Assembly: GCA_015654475.1 (NCBI GenBank) | Contig: JAATGV010000029.1 | Span: forward strand, 1-58,072 | Reading direction: 5' to 3' | Source: Actinomycetales bacterium | Lineage (GTDB): Bacteria; Actinomycetota; Actinomycetes; Actinomycetales; Microbacteriaceae | DNA: 58,072 bases | Part shown: positions 25,058 through 34,168 of the stretch, in pieces | Layout of the letters: every line of letters starts with the position of its first letter | Position numbering within the stretch: position 1 is the stretch's first letter | Program-made: the position numbers and the translations under genes | Notes under the pieces: generated by a model | Databases searched by the model: none | What the model saw: only the letters and a program-made list of their open reading frames with translations | What the model was told of the DNA's origin: nothing

Positions 25058-26858
25058 ATGCGGCGCACTCAGACCAACTTCGACCCGACGGCACCCTCTT
25101 TGTTCGATCTTCTCCTGGACGGGTCGAACACGATTGAGGCTCAACCTGCCATTCTCGCGACGTCGACGGTTGAGCCAGAATTCGTACCAACCGCCATCGT
25201 TCTCCCTGGCGGCTTGCGTGAGTATCGGCTGCCAGACGGGCGACGCCACCGCAATGACGGACCCGCGATCACACACGCTGACGGGTACGAGGCGTGGTAC
25301 CAATTCGGTCTTCTGAGCCGTGTCGGTGCACCGGCGGTCACAATGCCCGACGGAAGCACGTCATGGTGGTTTGAGGGACATCGGCATCGCCCTGGTGGAT
25401 TACCGGCAGTCGAGCGTGTGGGGGCGGAGCCTCAGTATTGGGTTGACGGACACCAGGTGCGGCCTGGTGGCACCAGCCCCCATGCTCGGCACACCAACTT
25501 GACGGAGTCTCCGTTTCCGGAAGCTGCCGCCACTCGTGCCGAAGATAGTTTGACATCAGGAATGGTCGGCCTGGTTCCGGCAACACAACCAGAACCGCCG
25601 AGTCTCGTCGATGAGCATGTGCCGGTATTGCCGGAGGGTTCCCGGAAACCAGCGGAGCGGGCAATATCGCTTGGTAGCCCCGGAATCTCCGCCCTGGAAG
25701 CGGCAACGGAAGCAGTTCCGGCAACGGAAGCGGAAGCCTCGTTTCCGCCGCGTTTCGTTCCAGGACTTGAGGTTTTGCCCCCGTCGTCGCCGGAAGCTCG
25801 GACGGAAGCGAACTTTGCCGCGTTGCGCATATTACGGAAACTGGAGGCGGAAGCTCGTGCGGCAACTGCCGGCGAGCAGACCGTTCTTGCGGCATGGTCG
25901 TCGTGGGGGGGGCGGTGCCGCACATTTTTGAGGAATGGCGTGAGGATTGGTCGACGCAGCGCGCGATGATGCGGGAGTTGATGACTGATGAGGAAATCAA
26001 CGCTGCGCGGGCAACGACGCTGAACGCGCACTACACGGATCCGCGCATCGTGGACGTTATGTGGGGGGCGTTGGAAAAGGCCGGTGTGACCTCCGGGCGG
26101 GTGTTGGAGCCGGGGTCCGGATCGGGTACTTTTATTGGGCGCGCGCCTCAGGGCGTGGAGATGGTCGGGGTGGAACTTGACCCGTTGACGGCCAAGATCT
26201 CTGCCGCGCTCTACCCAGACGCGCAGATCCGTGTGGAGGGTTTTCAGCACGCGGTGATGCCCACTGGTGCGGTGAACGCTGTGATTGGCAATGTCCCTTT
26301 TGGCGGGTTCAGCTTGATTGACCCACGGTACAACCCGAGGCGGCTGTCGATTCACAATCACTTCATTTCGAAGTCATTGCAGCTGACCGCCCCCGGCGGT
26401 GTAGTTGCAGTGATTTCGTCCTCCTTCACGATGGATGCTGCCACATCGACCGCGCGGGCAGAGTTTGCTCGGTACGGTGATTTGATCGGTGCGGTGCGTC
26501 TGCCATCGGGGCGTTCCAACGTGTGAGCGGAACGTCGGTGATGGGGGACATTTTTTTGCTCCGTAAGCACGCGTATGACGATGCAGGCAACATTGTTCGC
26601 CCGTTGCTGCCACCGGATTGGTTGGCGAAGGCGCCGGTGAACCCGTTGCTTCGATCTGACGGTGTTATTGATGAGGATTTGCCTCAGATCAACGAATACT
26701 TTGCCGCCCACCCGGAGAACGTCATAGGTGATACGCAGGTCGGGCACGGCATGTACGAGGCAGCCACTTTAGCACACTGCGGCCGCCGAATGCAGAGGTA
26801 TGGCAACGCACTGCGGAGTGGGTATCCAAGTGAGTGGTCACCAGACCTCTACCTTTAG
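25058..26858 (+). pseudogene. Decayed N6-adenine methylase/helicase-type protein of conjugative elements
   Basis: Three consecutive frames make one degraded protein. Residues up to about base 25905 give a MORN-like front (REYRLPDGRRHRNDGPAITH, EAWYQFGLL) and an Ala/Glu linker. A run of eight G at 25905-25912 shifts the frame, and the protein continues as EEWREDWSTQRAMMRELM, then the SAM-binding sequence LEPGSGSGTFIG and the NPPY-like block NAVIGNVPFGGF. At about 26520 a second shift leads to GDIFLLRKHAYD and INEYFAAHPENVIGDTQVGH, after which homology stops at about 26790. This is the front of the very large methylase/helicase proteins of actinobacterial plasmids and ICEs; the helicase part is missing. 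Confidence 0.75.
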
Positions 26859-27012
26859 TACCTTGCACAAAGAACTTGCAGTGCGGGTTCCAAATTTCGT
26901 ACACTATCACAATTTTCACTACGTCCGCAATTAAGCTTTCACACTTTTCGGTACTTTAGAGTATAGTCCAGAGCTATCGGTATTTAATTTGAGATGAGGA
27001 TGATATGCAACT
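26859..27012. other. AT-rich leader upstream of the secreted protein
   Basis: This 154-bp stretch is much richer in A and T than the surroundings. It holds a TATAGT -10-like element at 26962-26967 without a good -35, and a GAGATGAGG Shine-Dalgarno sequence at about 26992-27000. It looks like the leader of the following secreted protein gene. Confidence 0.4.
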
Positions 27013-27537
27013 GTGGAAAATCGTAGTATCGGTGCTACTTCGCTCTTGACATTGTTGCTGTTTGTTATAAGTGCGAATTCTGCTTCTGCTGTCGATGTCA
27101 CTCCTTACGCATGTTCCGACGCCGGAACGCACTATGTTGTTTCAAATAAATCCGATAAGCATATCGGCTCTGGAACTATATACAAATCTGGTCCCGGAGG
27201 GAGTATGTCGGCCAGCGTCTCCGGTAGCTTTACCGCCACGCTGTCTGTATCGCTAGACGCCTCCTTTTCGGCAGGTGCGATCCTGGCGCAAGCCGAGACA
27301 ACATTTGGGATTGACGCCTCCAGTTCTGTATCAAAGACCACTAGCTATACCTACAGCCACAAGATAACCGCTGGTAAATACGGACATGTGCAATACGGTA
27401 ACTGGGGCTGGACGATGAAGGTTCGCAAGTATGTTATTAACAACTCGTGTGCGGTGACCAGTGATGTCACTGGAACAGTCAGCAAAATGCCGTCAGCAAA
27501 TGTGTGGGGATACCGTTACTGGGAGACGGCTTCCTGA
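27013..27537 (+). CDS. Secreted Ser/Thr-rich protein of unknown function
   Basis: The 174-residue protein has a signal peptide ending ANSASA-VDV and a mature part with two Cys (YACSD, NNSCAV), a long alternating Ser/Thr beta-like stretch (SMSASVSGSFTATLSVSLDA) and a C-terminal SYTYSHKITAGKYGHVQYGN-type block rich in aromatic residues. The pattern is reminiscent of beta-pore or bacteriocin-type exoproteins, but no family can be named. Start: GTG 27013 is 12 nt past the GAGG, whereas ATG 27005 is well spaced but in another frame, ending after 14 codons; a frameshift in the signal peptide is possible. Lower G+C than neighbours suggests separate transfer. A lipoprotein gene follows. Confidence 0.65.
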   Translation: MENRSIGATSLLTLLLFVISANSASAVDVTPYACSDAGTHYVVSNKSDKHIGSGTIYKSGPGGSMSASVSGSFTATLSVSLDASFSAGAILAQAETTFGIDASSSVSKTTSYTYSHKITAGKYGHVQYGNWGWTMKVRKYVINNSCAVTSDVTGTVSKMPSANVWGYRYWETAS

Positions 27538-27586
27538 CGTCTGGGTGCTATTCCTGGCTGCATCCCGCTAGAAAAAGAAGGTTCCT

Positions 27587-28132
27587 ATGAGGTTGACGGT
27601 TGGTTTGAGGGTTTTGGTTGGGTTGTCGTTGGTGTTGGTGGCTGGGTGCACGAGCAATGTTGATCCGGATGCTTTGGGCGTGTCGGTGAGTTCGTCGCCA
27701 TCGTCTTCCGCGTCTTCGCAGTTGGATCCTTCGCTGGCGTCGCGACTCGACGGGTATCGCGAGGTCGCTGACCGGATGAATGTGCCGCTTCCGGGTAGCT
27801 TGTCTCAGGCGGCCGCCCGGCCCACCGTCACCGAGACCGACGGTGTGTGGACCACGATGGTTATTCATGACCAAGACGCGTTGGAGTGGAAGCCAGGAAT
27901 CTATCGTCTCAATGTTTATTGTGTCGGCGTTGGCCGTGTCAGCGCTCAATTCAGTGTTGGTAGTGTGCGCTCATTGGCGACCCTGCTGCCCGAATGCACG
28001 GCAGGGGGTAGCTTCGCCAACGTTGACGTTCAAATTGACGCTAAAGCGGCCAGTTCTGACGTGATCATCACGCCAGTGGGAACCACCCAGGCTGCGGTGG
28101 CCTATCAAACGCAGCGCATCCACACGGAATAG
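27587..28132 (+). CDS. Predicted lipoprotein
   Basis: A 181-residue protein with signal peptide and lipobox (LVAGC, Cys21), a Ser-rich linker, and a domain from YREVADRMNVPLPGSL to the end with two Cys (NVYCVGVGR and PECTAGG). AAGAAGG lies 6 nt upstream of ATG 27587. It follows the secreted protein by 49 bp on the same strand. A lipoprotein next to a secreted possible toxin could provide self-protection, but this is only a positional idea. Confidence 0.75.
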   Translation: MRLTVGLRVLVGLSLVLVAGCTSNVDPDALGVSVSSSPSSSASSQLDPSLASRLDGYREVADRMNVPLPGSLSQAAARPTVTETDGVWTTMVIHDQDALEWKPGIYRLNVYCVGVGRVSAQFSVGSVRSLATLLPECTAGGSFANVDVQIDAKAASSDVIITPVGTTQAAVAYQTQRIHTE

Positions 28133-28280
28133 GAACGATTTTCTGCAGATGATGTGCCGGTAATGATGAAACTAGGGAGACAAATATTGGCGATGGCAAA
28201 GACCTGAGCATGCTTTGCACTCTTGGCCGGTGGTTCATGCCGCCCCTCGTTAGTGTTGAAGCATAGGGTCGTCTCGTCTG

Positions 28281-28640
28281 TCACCAACTGATGTTCGTAT
28301 CGCTTCTCTGATCTGCGGTTGGGGTGTCCCGATCTGGGTTGGGTAGGTCAGCGAAGCTGATGTCCGTTCGTTCGGTCATAGCATCCACCCAAACATCGTC
28401 TGGCGTGGGTGTGTCGACATGGCGGTCAGTGTTGTGGAGTGCTGTGTAGAACTTGGTCATGCGGCGGTTGTCGACGTCGGGTTTGTTTCCCCACGCGGTA
28501 GGGGAGTCGTGTTGGTCGGAAAGTGCTCGCCAGAGGACGATGTTGGCGAGGTCGGGGCGCATGATCCAGGGTTGGTCTGCGTGTTGTGTGACTGTTTGTG
28601 CGACGAGTTCAGCAAGTCGCGTCCTGATACCCGTTTCGAG
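28281..28640 (-). pseudogene. Out-of-frame original C-terminus of the MobF relaxase
   Basis: Reading the other minus-strand frame, RTRLAELVAQTVTQHADQPW, then MRPDLANIVLWRALSDQHDS and MTKFYTALHNTDRHVDTP continues the relaxase past the shift near 28625. The second relaxase remnant has the matching sequence SITTRLDQLRDEQIRQFPGH followed by a homologous end. The in-frame tail of the current relaxase frame is therefore abnormal. Confidence 0.65.
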
Positions 28641-31600
28641 CGAATCAAGAGTTCGTTGCGTGTGCGCGGCGTTGTGAGAACGCCGAGGGTGTGACTCTCG
28701 GGTGTGTTATTGGTGTTCACCCATGCGATGAGCCTGTCATTATCTGGGGTGGCTGGTGGTGTGCCTTGGGGCGTCGACCAGGTTTTGACGAGCGTGGTGA
28801 ATAGTTCCGCATCTGTCTGGATTCGGTGAGCCATGTCGGCACCGTAGTGTGTGGTGAGCCATTCGAGAAGGTCGGCCGTTCGGAGTGTGGTGGTTACTGC
28901 CTCGTGTTCTGAGACGTAGCGGGTGAGGTCTTTGCTGGATAGCTCTGCTCGGAGTTGTTCCTCGTGGGCGAGGAGGTCGGGTGAGTAGTTGGACAGCACG
29001 CTACGCAGCACCTCATCGCCGGTTGCGGCGGTGGCTTGTCGCATCATTCCGGTCGGGTCTGCGTAGTCGTCGTCTGGTTCAGGTGTGACAAGGTAGGCGT
29101 GGTTTTCTGCGCGTCCACGGGTCATGGCCACGTAGGTGAGTTCTCTGGTTTGTGACTCGTCGATGACAGCGTGAGCGGTATCTACCGTTGCGCCTTGGGC
29201 GCGGTGGGCTGTCATGGCGTAGCCAAGTTCCACATTTTTCTCACACCAGGTCGTTGGCAGCATGATTGTGGAGTTGTTGTCGTGGCGGCGGGCAACCACG
29301 TATTTGTGGGTGACGGTTTCGACGGTCATGAGTGTGCCATTGCGGATAAAGTCTCCTGTCTCATCGGTGATGGCACGGGCGTTCTTCCTGGCGAGGATCG
29401 TGTCACCGGCCCCGGCTTGGGTTTGATCACGTAGTGGTGTGAGTGTTGAGGTTCGAGCGCGGCCGAGTTGTCTCATTCTGGTTTGTGCCCGTTCGTTGAG
29501 CGCAGCAACGGTGGTGTTGTCTGGCGCGATCATGACTGAGTCAAGACCGTTTTCAAGAGTGTCCGTCGACCAGGCCGAAAACACTGCGTCAAGCATGTCG
29601 TCATGGCTTCCTTCATGGATTCGATCGCGTGCCCGATACATGTCGATCACGGCGGGGTCGCCGGTGCGGAGCCGCAAACTCGCGGCTTGCTCCCACGCGT
29701 TTTGGAACCGGAACACGGTGGTCAACGCAACGGAGTGTTTCGAGCGTTCCATCCATCCGAGGACGCCGCCGGCGTCGACTGCGTCCAGCTGGGCGGGGTC
29801 TCCCACGAGAACGAGTTTCGCTCCTGCCTCACGTACCTGGTGCCCCAACGCAGCAATATCGACGGTTGCGGCCATAGAGGCCTCGTCGACGATGACCAGT
29901 TGGTTTGGTTTCAGTTGGTAGGAGGCTTGCTTGAGTAGTGCTCCAGCAATCTGCCGTCGTGCACGCTCGGCCGCTGTCCGCGCTTTCACACTGTATGGGT
30001 GTTGGGTCAGGACTGTTTCTGCCTTGGCGAGCTGCGCTTCCGCGTTTTCGATTGTGCGTGCGCGAAACGCTGCACCTTCGCCGACGGATTCGTAGAGCCA
30101 TTTGGCAACGTTGTCGGTAGGGATGCCGAGATCTTTGGCTAACACTGCCGCGGCGGCCGCGCTTGGGGCAAGCCCAATCACACTGTCAGTACCAAACCGT
30201 GTTTCCCACATTTCCCGCAGCCCGGACATGGTGGTGGTTTTGCCAGTTCCGGCTGGCCCAATGAGTGCAGTAAGACTCGCATTCGTGGTGATGATGTGTT
30301 GGATCGCGTTGCGTTGATCCACGGCCAACGAGTGTTCTCCGGAGTGCAGGTTCGTTAACGTATCTCGCATTGTGTCGTCGAGGTCGATTCGAGGCCCATT
30401 CCCATCTTCAGCCATTGCGATAACGGCTCGTTCCTGGGCGAGGATCTGTTCTGTCGTGAACATGTCCACGTCTGAATGATCCAGAATGTGTCGACCATCT
30501 GCCCGACGCAACACTGGAGGCAGCGCTTCGACATCGACGTGGAGCCGATTCGGTGTTATTTGCACGCACAGCTGTGTGGCACGTTCTACAACTTGATCAA
30601 CGGCTGCGAACCGGTCAGCGTCGGAGGCGAACCGGGTGGCCATGAGCATTCGCTCTGCCTCGGCGACGAGATTGGGCCGGCTAAACGTTGACCGCCGTTC
30701 CGAGGCTTGACGCACCGTGAAGATCGCCAACTCGTCTATAACCTCAGCGTCGAGAGCTTCCGCATTCAGAATGCGCGGTTCGTTGCCGAGGGCGGCACGA
30801 GTTATCGCCTCCGGTTCGAATCCTGCCGCCCTTGCCCGTTCCACCCAGGTCACCATTTGCTCGGCCAACGGCACCGCAGCATCAACATCTTTCGCCGTTC
30901 GAGTGGAGAGCGTGGCCTGCTGCCGGAACCGGGCTATCTGCTTTCGGCTGGGATACCGGCCAGAGGTCGCGATGGACTCCTCGATGAGTCGGTCCTTTTC
31001 CGCGTCGATAGCCGCAACACGGGTGGAGAACAAACGCACCAGGTCTTCGTCGACCCCAACGAGCTCAACATGGACTCGTTCTTCATCAAATTTGCTTTGC
31101 GCCGGCTCCACTACAAGTTCAGCGTCTGCGCCGATCGTGCGCGCGAGCTCATCGAACAACAAGGCGTTATAGGTCGCAGACACTGCCACAACGTTCCGAT
31201 GCAACGTGTACGAGTCCAACGTCGCCCATTGACCGTCGCCCACCCGTTTCACACGATTCGATACCACCACGTGGGTATGCAGCTGAGGGTCGCCAGCTCG
31301 TGACTCCCAGTGGTCGAACCCGGACGCGATGATTCCCTCCACATCGACATGTGCCACACCCCCGTGGCCTTGCCGCGTTTGAATCACCTTCGACTCCAAC
31401 CAGCCGATCGACTGCTTCATGGCCTCAATGTGTGCCGCATAAATCTTGCCCTGCGTCACCGGGTCCGCCAACGCCCACAACGTTGACACGGACTTCGGCA
31501 CCGAGAATGTCAGGTCGAACCCAGCAACGCTCTCCCTGGTCTTCTTCGCCGCCTCACCGGCAGGAGTCTTCGCACCCTCGGGCGCGGTGGTTGTCTTCCG

Positions 31601-31849
31601 CTTTGCCCGCCCAAGCATCTCCCCAGTCGTCGGGTTCCGCAACTCGTCGAATACCGCACGTGCCTGAAACGTTGTCACCGTGTCACCCTCAGCAAGACCC
31701 AGAGCGGCAACGCCGGAACCCAACCAGACGCCTTCCGGTGTTGTGCCATCCAAGTAGTAGGAGGTCAGATCCTTCCGTTGCCGTTTGTCGCCGTTTCCGG
31801 TCGTGGACAGGTAGTACTCAATACTCATTCGAGAGATAGAAACGGTCAC
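28457..31849 (-). CDS. MobF-type conjugative relaxase (TrwC/TraI family), C-terminus frameshifted
   Basis: The relaxase nicks the transfer origin and unwinds DNA during conjugation. The N-terminal TrwC domain has the catalytic Tyr region MSIEYYLST and the three-His motif (GFDHWESR followed by DPQLHTHVVV). The helicase half has Walker A LIGPAGTGKTTTM, LVIVDEASM, LVGDPAQLDAVDAGG and the AMTAHRAQGATVDTAH motif. GTG 31849 is chosen because VTVSISRMSIEYYL is a family start and overlaps the stop of the upstream gene by 4 nt. After SKRVS (about base 28625) the frame turns into a low-complexity Ser/Thr/Pro tail, while the native C-terminus (TRLAELVAQ, WIMRPDLANIVLW) continues in another frame to 28281: one frameshift. 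Confidence 0.88.
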   Translation of the reverse strand: MTVSISRMSIEYYLSTTGNGDKRQRKDLTSYYLDGTTPEGVWLGSGVAALGLAEGDTVTTFQARAVFDELRNPTTGEMLGRAKRKTTTAPEGAKTPAGEAAKKTRESVAGFDLTFSVPKSVSTLWALADPVTQGKIYAAHIEAMKQSIGWLESKVIQTRQGHGGVAHVDVEGIIASGFDHWESRAGDPQLHTHVVVSNRVKRVGDGQWATLDSYTLHRNVVAVSATYNALLFDELARTIGADAELVVEPAQSKFDEERVHVELVGVDEDLVRLFSTRVAAIDAEKDRLIEESIATSGRYPSRKQIARFRQQATLSTRTAKDVDAAVPLAEQMVTWVERARAAGFEPEAITRAALGNEPRILNAEALDAEVIDELAIFTVRQASERRSTFSRPNLVAEAERMLMATRFASDADRFAAVDQVVERATQLCVQITPNRLHVDVEALPPVLRRADGRHILDHSDVDMFTTEQILAQERAVIAMAEDGNGPRIDLDDTMRDTLTNLHSGEHSLAVDQRNAIQHIITTNASLTALIGPAGTGKTTTMSGLREMWETRFGTDSVIGLAPSAAAAAVLAKDLGIPTDNVAKWLYESVGEGAAFRARTIENAEAQLAKAETVLTQHPYSVKARTAAERARRQIAGALLKQASYQLKPNQLVIVDEASMAATVDIAALGHQVREAGAKLVLVGDPAQLDAVDAGGVLGWMERSKHSVALTTVFRFQNAWEQAASLRLRTGDPAVIDMYRARDRIHEGSHDDMLDAVFSAWSTDTLENGLDSVMIAPDNTTVAALNERAQTRMRQLGRARTSTLTPLRDQTQAGAGDTILARKNARAITDETGDFIRNGTLMTVETVTHKYVVARRHDNNSTIMLPTTWCEKNVELGYAMTAHRAQGATVDTAHAVIDESQTRELTYVAMTRGRAENHAYLVTPEPDDDYADPTGMMRQATAATGDEVLRSVLSNYSPDLLAHEEQLRAELSSKDLTRYVSEHEAVTTTLRTADLLEWLTTHYGADMAHRIQTDAELFTTLVKTWSTPQGTPPATPDNDRLIAWVNTNNTPESHTLGVLTTPRTRNELLIRSKRVSGRDLLNSSHKQSHNTQTNPGSCAPTSPTSSSGEHFPTNTTPLPRGETNPTSTTAA

Positions 31850-32427
31850 TGGATTCCCGCCTTCCGGTTCCGCGCTGCGGTTTGTATCGTGTTCCAGGCA
31901 AGCCAAGCGCGCACGTGTTCGACCTCGAGTTCATTGAGAACATGCCAGCCGTCCTTCTGGGCGCGGCGAGCATTCGCCGCTGCCGTCCCTCGCCAGTGAG
32001 CAATGAGTTGATGGTCGGTGATGCCGAGGCCGTAAACGTTCCGGTGAGGAACCCCTTGCGGCAACCGGTGAACACTTCCGGCCTCACCGCCACTGTTGTT
32101 TCCGTTTCCGTTTCCGTTTCCGGAAGCCTCGTATTTGGCTTTGATTGCGGCAATGGTCTCAAACGCATCCTTCCGCTGTGCTTCGACAGTGGCATCGGCA
32201 ACGGAAACCATGTGCATAGCCTGCCGGAGGTGCTCTTCCAAAACCTGCTTCCGCTTCGCGGCCGTTGCCGCCCACTCCAGTTGCCGCCGGTCGAGTGCGG
32301 CAATCTTCCGGTCGGCAGCGGCGAGCTGTTTCCGCAGTTTCCGGCACTCCCTATCCAGCCTCGCCGTCTCCGACTCCGCGACGCGAGCACGCGCCCTTTC
32401 CGCATCAAGAGCCGACGTCGACGGCAC
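31846..32427 (-). CDS. Coiled-coil mobilisation accessory protein upstream of the relaxase
   Basis: The 193-residue frame has a long coiled-coil (ALDAERARARVAESETARLD through LRQAMHMVSVADATVEAQRK) and a C-terminal part with a GNGNGNGN stretch and WRGTAAANARRAQKDG. The stop overlaps the relaxase GTG start by 4 nt, so the pair is translationally coupled. In frame upstream to about 32565 the sequence continues with a Cys-rich segment (PCGYCFRF, FAIWRCAHRAQDRRRR), which looks like the zinc finger of such proteins, but that stretch has no start codon; GTG 32427 is the first usable one. The gene may thus have lost its front. Confidence 0.6.
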   Translation of the reverse strand: MPSTSALDAERARARVAESETARLDRECRKLRKQLAAADRKIAALDRRQLEWAATAAKRKQVLEEHLRQAMHMVSVADATVEAQRKDAFETIAAIKAKYEASGNGNGNGNNSGGEAGSVHRLPQGVPHRNVYGLGITDHQLIAHWRGTAAANARRAQKDGWHVLNELEVEHVRAWLAWNTIQTAARNRKAGIQ

Positions 32428-32771
32428 CGCATCCGCGATAGGACGATCACGTCGGCGCCGATCCTGCGCCCTGTGGGCGCAACGCCAAATAGCAAACTGA
32501 CCGGAACCACGAGTGGAACCGCCGCCCCGGCGGAAACGGAAACAATACCCGCACGGAAGGGGGGCAGGCGCGGAAGCGACGGACCCTGGGGGTGACGTGA
32601 GCGATAGCTACCGTTGTGCCTTCCGAGGTATTAGAAGCAGTAATGCCAAGATGGGATGGCTGCTTTCTTCATGGGTGTCTCAGCGGGTCGAGGACCGGTG
32701 AAGACGGTTCCGATGTGTGCTTGCTGTGTTCTGACCAACATCGTCAGCGCTAACGGTGCAGGTTCCTTCGA
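32428..32771. other. 344-bp gap with the truncated front of the accessory gene
   Basis: The minus strand keeps an open frame from 32427 to about 32601 without ATG, GTG or TTG, containing the Cys-rich segment described for the accessory protein. The rest (32602-32771) shows no gene. Confidence 0.45.
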
Positions 32772-32969
32772 ATGACTGGAAAACACATGGCTGGTGGGTT
32801 TGCTGAATCGTTGTTCAATGTTGAAGACCTCAATGATGAGTTCTTCGTGCCGCTGCGCGCAGACTACGGTGGCGTCGAATTCGACAACTGGTACCGGCAC
32901 AAGGCAGCCGCAGGCGAGTCTGCCGTGGTCTATATGGATGACGCTGGCATCGCCGGGATTGTCGGTTAA
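32772..32969 (+). pseudogene. Truncated ORF resembling the N-terminus of an acetyltransferase-type protein
   Basis: A 65-residue frame with FNVEDLNDEFFVPLRADYGG and WYRHKAAAGESAVVYMDDAG, similar in pattern to the front of some GNAT-type proteins (a VxDLxDPFFxSLxxDY pattern then ExAYVYxDDxxI). It stops right where the acetyltransferase core should begin. I take it as a remnant; the family assignment is weak. Confidence 0.3.
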
Positions 32970-33055
32970 ACAATGAAGTACGCGTTGTTGCACCTCCGAC
33001 GAGAACCCGGCTATTCTGAGGACGTACGGGTTTTGCTACGGGATGGGAGTGGGAA

Positions 33056-33427
33056 ATAAGTAAAAGAACTGCGGTAGTTGCTTTGGGTTTGGCGTCGATT
33101 TTTGCTGTCTCAGGTGGGGTCGCGGCGGCGGTTCCCGCGTTGGCAGGATCTAGCCAGTGTACGTCGGGGAATGCCTGTGCATGGATGGACATAAGTTATG
33201 TGGGGCTTCTCGTCAGTCGGTCATCCGGGCACCAGAATTTCACTTCTGCGAACGACAAAATTTCAAGCATTTATAATCACACGTCGAAAGATGTGGGTTG
33301 GTATAAAGACGCAGACCTTTCAGGGAGCCGTTACTGCCAGACCGCGGGTAATAAGGTAGCGAGTATTGGTGGTTGGAATGATGTTTTTTCTTCGATGATC
33401 GTCTATTCGAATGCATCTTATTGCTAA
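33056..33427 (+). CDS. Small secreted four-cysteine protein (peptidase-inhibitor I36-like)
   Basis: From 33056 the frame encodes about 123 residues: a Sec signal peptide (SKRTAVVALGLASIFAVSGG, cleavage near ALA-GSS) and a mature domain with four Cys (SSQCTSGNACAWM, SRYCQTAG, NASYC) and the ISSIYNHTSKDVGWYKD block. The CxSGxxCxW pattern and aromatic spacing are those of I36/SMPI-like secreted proteins and small bacteriocin-like proteins. No ATG, GTG or TTG opens this frame before the signal peptide; ATA 33056 is well placed after GGGAGTGGGAA, while TTG 33083 would remove its basic N-terminus. The ABC ATPase gene follows closely, so it probably forms one cassette with the transporter. Confidence 0.65.
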   Translation: MSKRTAVVALGLASIFAVSGGVAAAVPALAGSSQCTSGNACAWMDISYVGLLVSRSSGHQNFTSANDKISSIYNHTSKDVGWYKDADLSGSRYCQTAGNKVASIGGWNDVFSSMIVYSNASYC

Positions 33428-33451
33428 CCATTGCGGGGTTTCGTTTGCTCA

Positions 33452-34168
33452 GTGAACGGGAGCGATAAATTGGCGTCTGCAGAGGGTTCTGTGCTTGTCG
33501 TTGTTGATGGGGTGGTGAAGCAGTTCGGTCAGGGTGATAGTGCGGTGCGGGGTCTTCGAGGGTTTTCCTTGGAGGTTTCTGCGGGTGAGGTCTGTGCTGT
33601 GGTGGGGGTGAGTGGGAGTGGGAAGTCGACGTTGCTGAATGTTGTCGGGGCGGTGTTTCCTTTCGATGCGGGCACGGTGACGGTTGCCGGGATCGATGTC
33701 GGGGGGCTTCGGAAGGAGGGGCTTTCTCGGTATCGTCGTGAGGTTGTGTCGACGATTTTTCAGGAGTACAACCTGTTGGAGATGCTCACGGCGATCGAGA
33801 ATGTGATGCTGCCGGGTCTCATTGTCGGAGCAGATTCCAAAGACGTCCGGTCTGCTGCTGAAGCTTGTCTGGGTGAGATGGGGCTCCAGGACTATAGCGA
33901 CCGATATCCGGGGGAGCTCTCTGGTGGTCAGCGGCAGCGTACTGCGATCGCACAGACCATGTTGGGTCAGCGGGTTGCGGGTAAGAGCGTGTTGTTAGCG
34001 GATGAGCCGACGGGGGCGTTGGACCTCGAATCGACGAAGCAGGTGATGGCTGCGTTCCGGACGGCAGCGGATCATGGTCTTGCGGTGCTGATCGCGACCC
34101 ATGATCCGCTTGTCACGAGTCTTTCGGATCGTGTGGTGTCCATCCGGGATGGACTGAATTTTGACTGA
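33452..34168 (+). CDS. ABC transporter ATP-binding protein (MacB/LolD-like)
   Basis: The ATPase has Walker A GVSGSGKST, Q-loop STIFQEYNLLEML, signature LSGGQRQRTAIAQ, Walker B VLLADEPTGALD and the switch His in LIATHD. The EYNLL and DEPTGALD sequences place it with the MacB/LolD/lactococcin-972-type exporters. The start is uncertain: GTG 33452 gives 238 residues; TTG 33431 is also in frame. Its stop overlaps the permease TTG start (34161), so the two are coupled. It follows the four-cysteine protein gene by about 25 bp. Confidence 0.9.
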   Translation: MNGSDKLASAEGSVLVVVDGVVKQFGQGDSAVRGLRGFSLEVSAGEVCAVVGVSGSGKSTLLNVVGAVFPFDAGTVTVAGIDVGGLRKEGLSRYRREVVSTIFQEYNLLEMLTAIENVMLPGLIVGADSKDVRSAAEACLGEMGLQDYSDRYPGELSGGQRQRTAIAQTMLGQRVAGKSVLLADEPTGALDLESTKQVMAAFRTAADHGLAVLIATHDPLVTSLSDRVVSIRDGLNFD

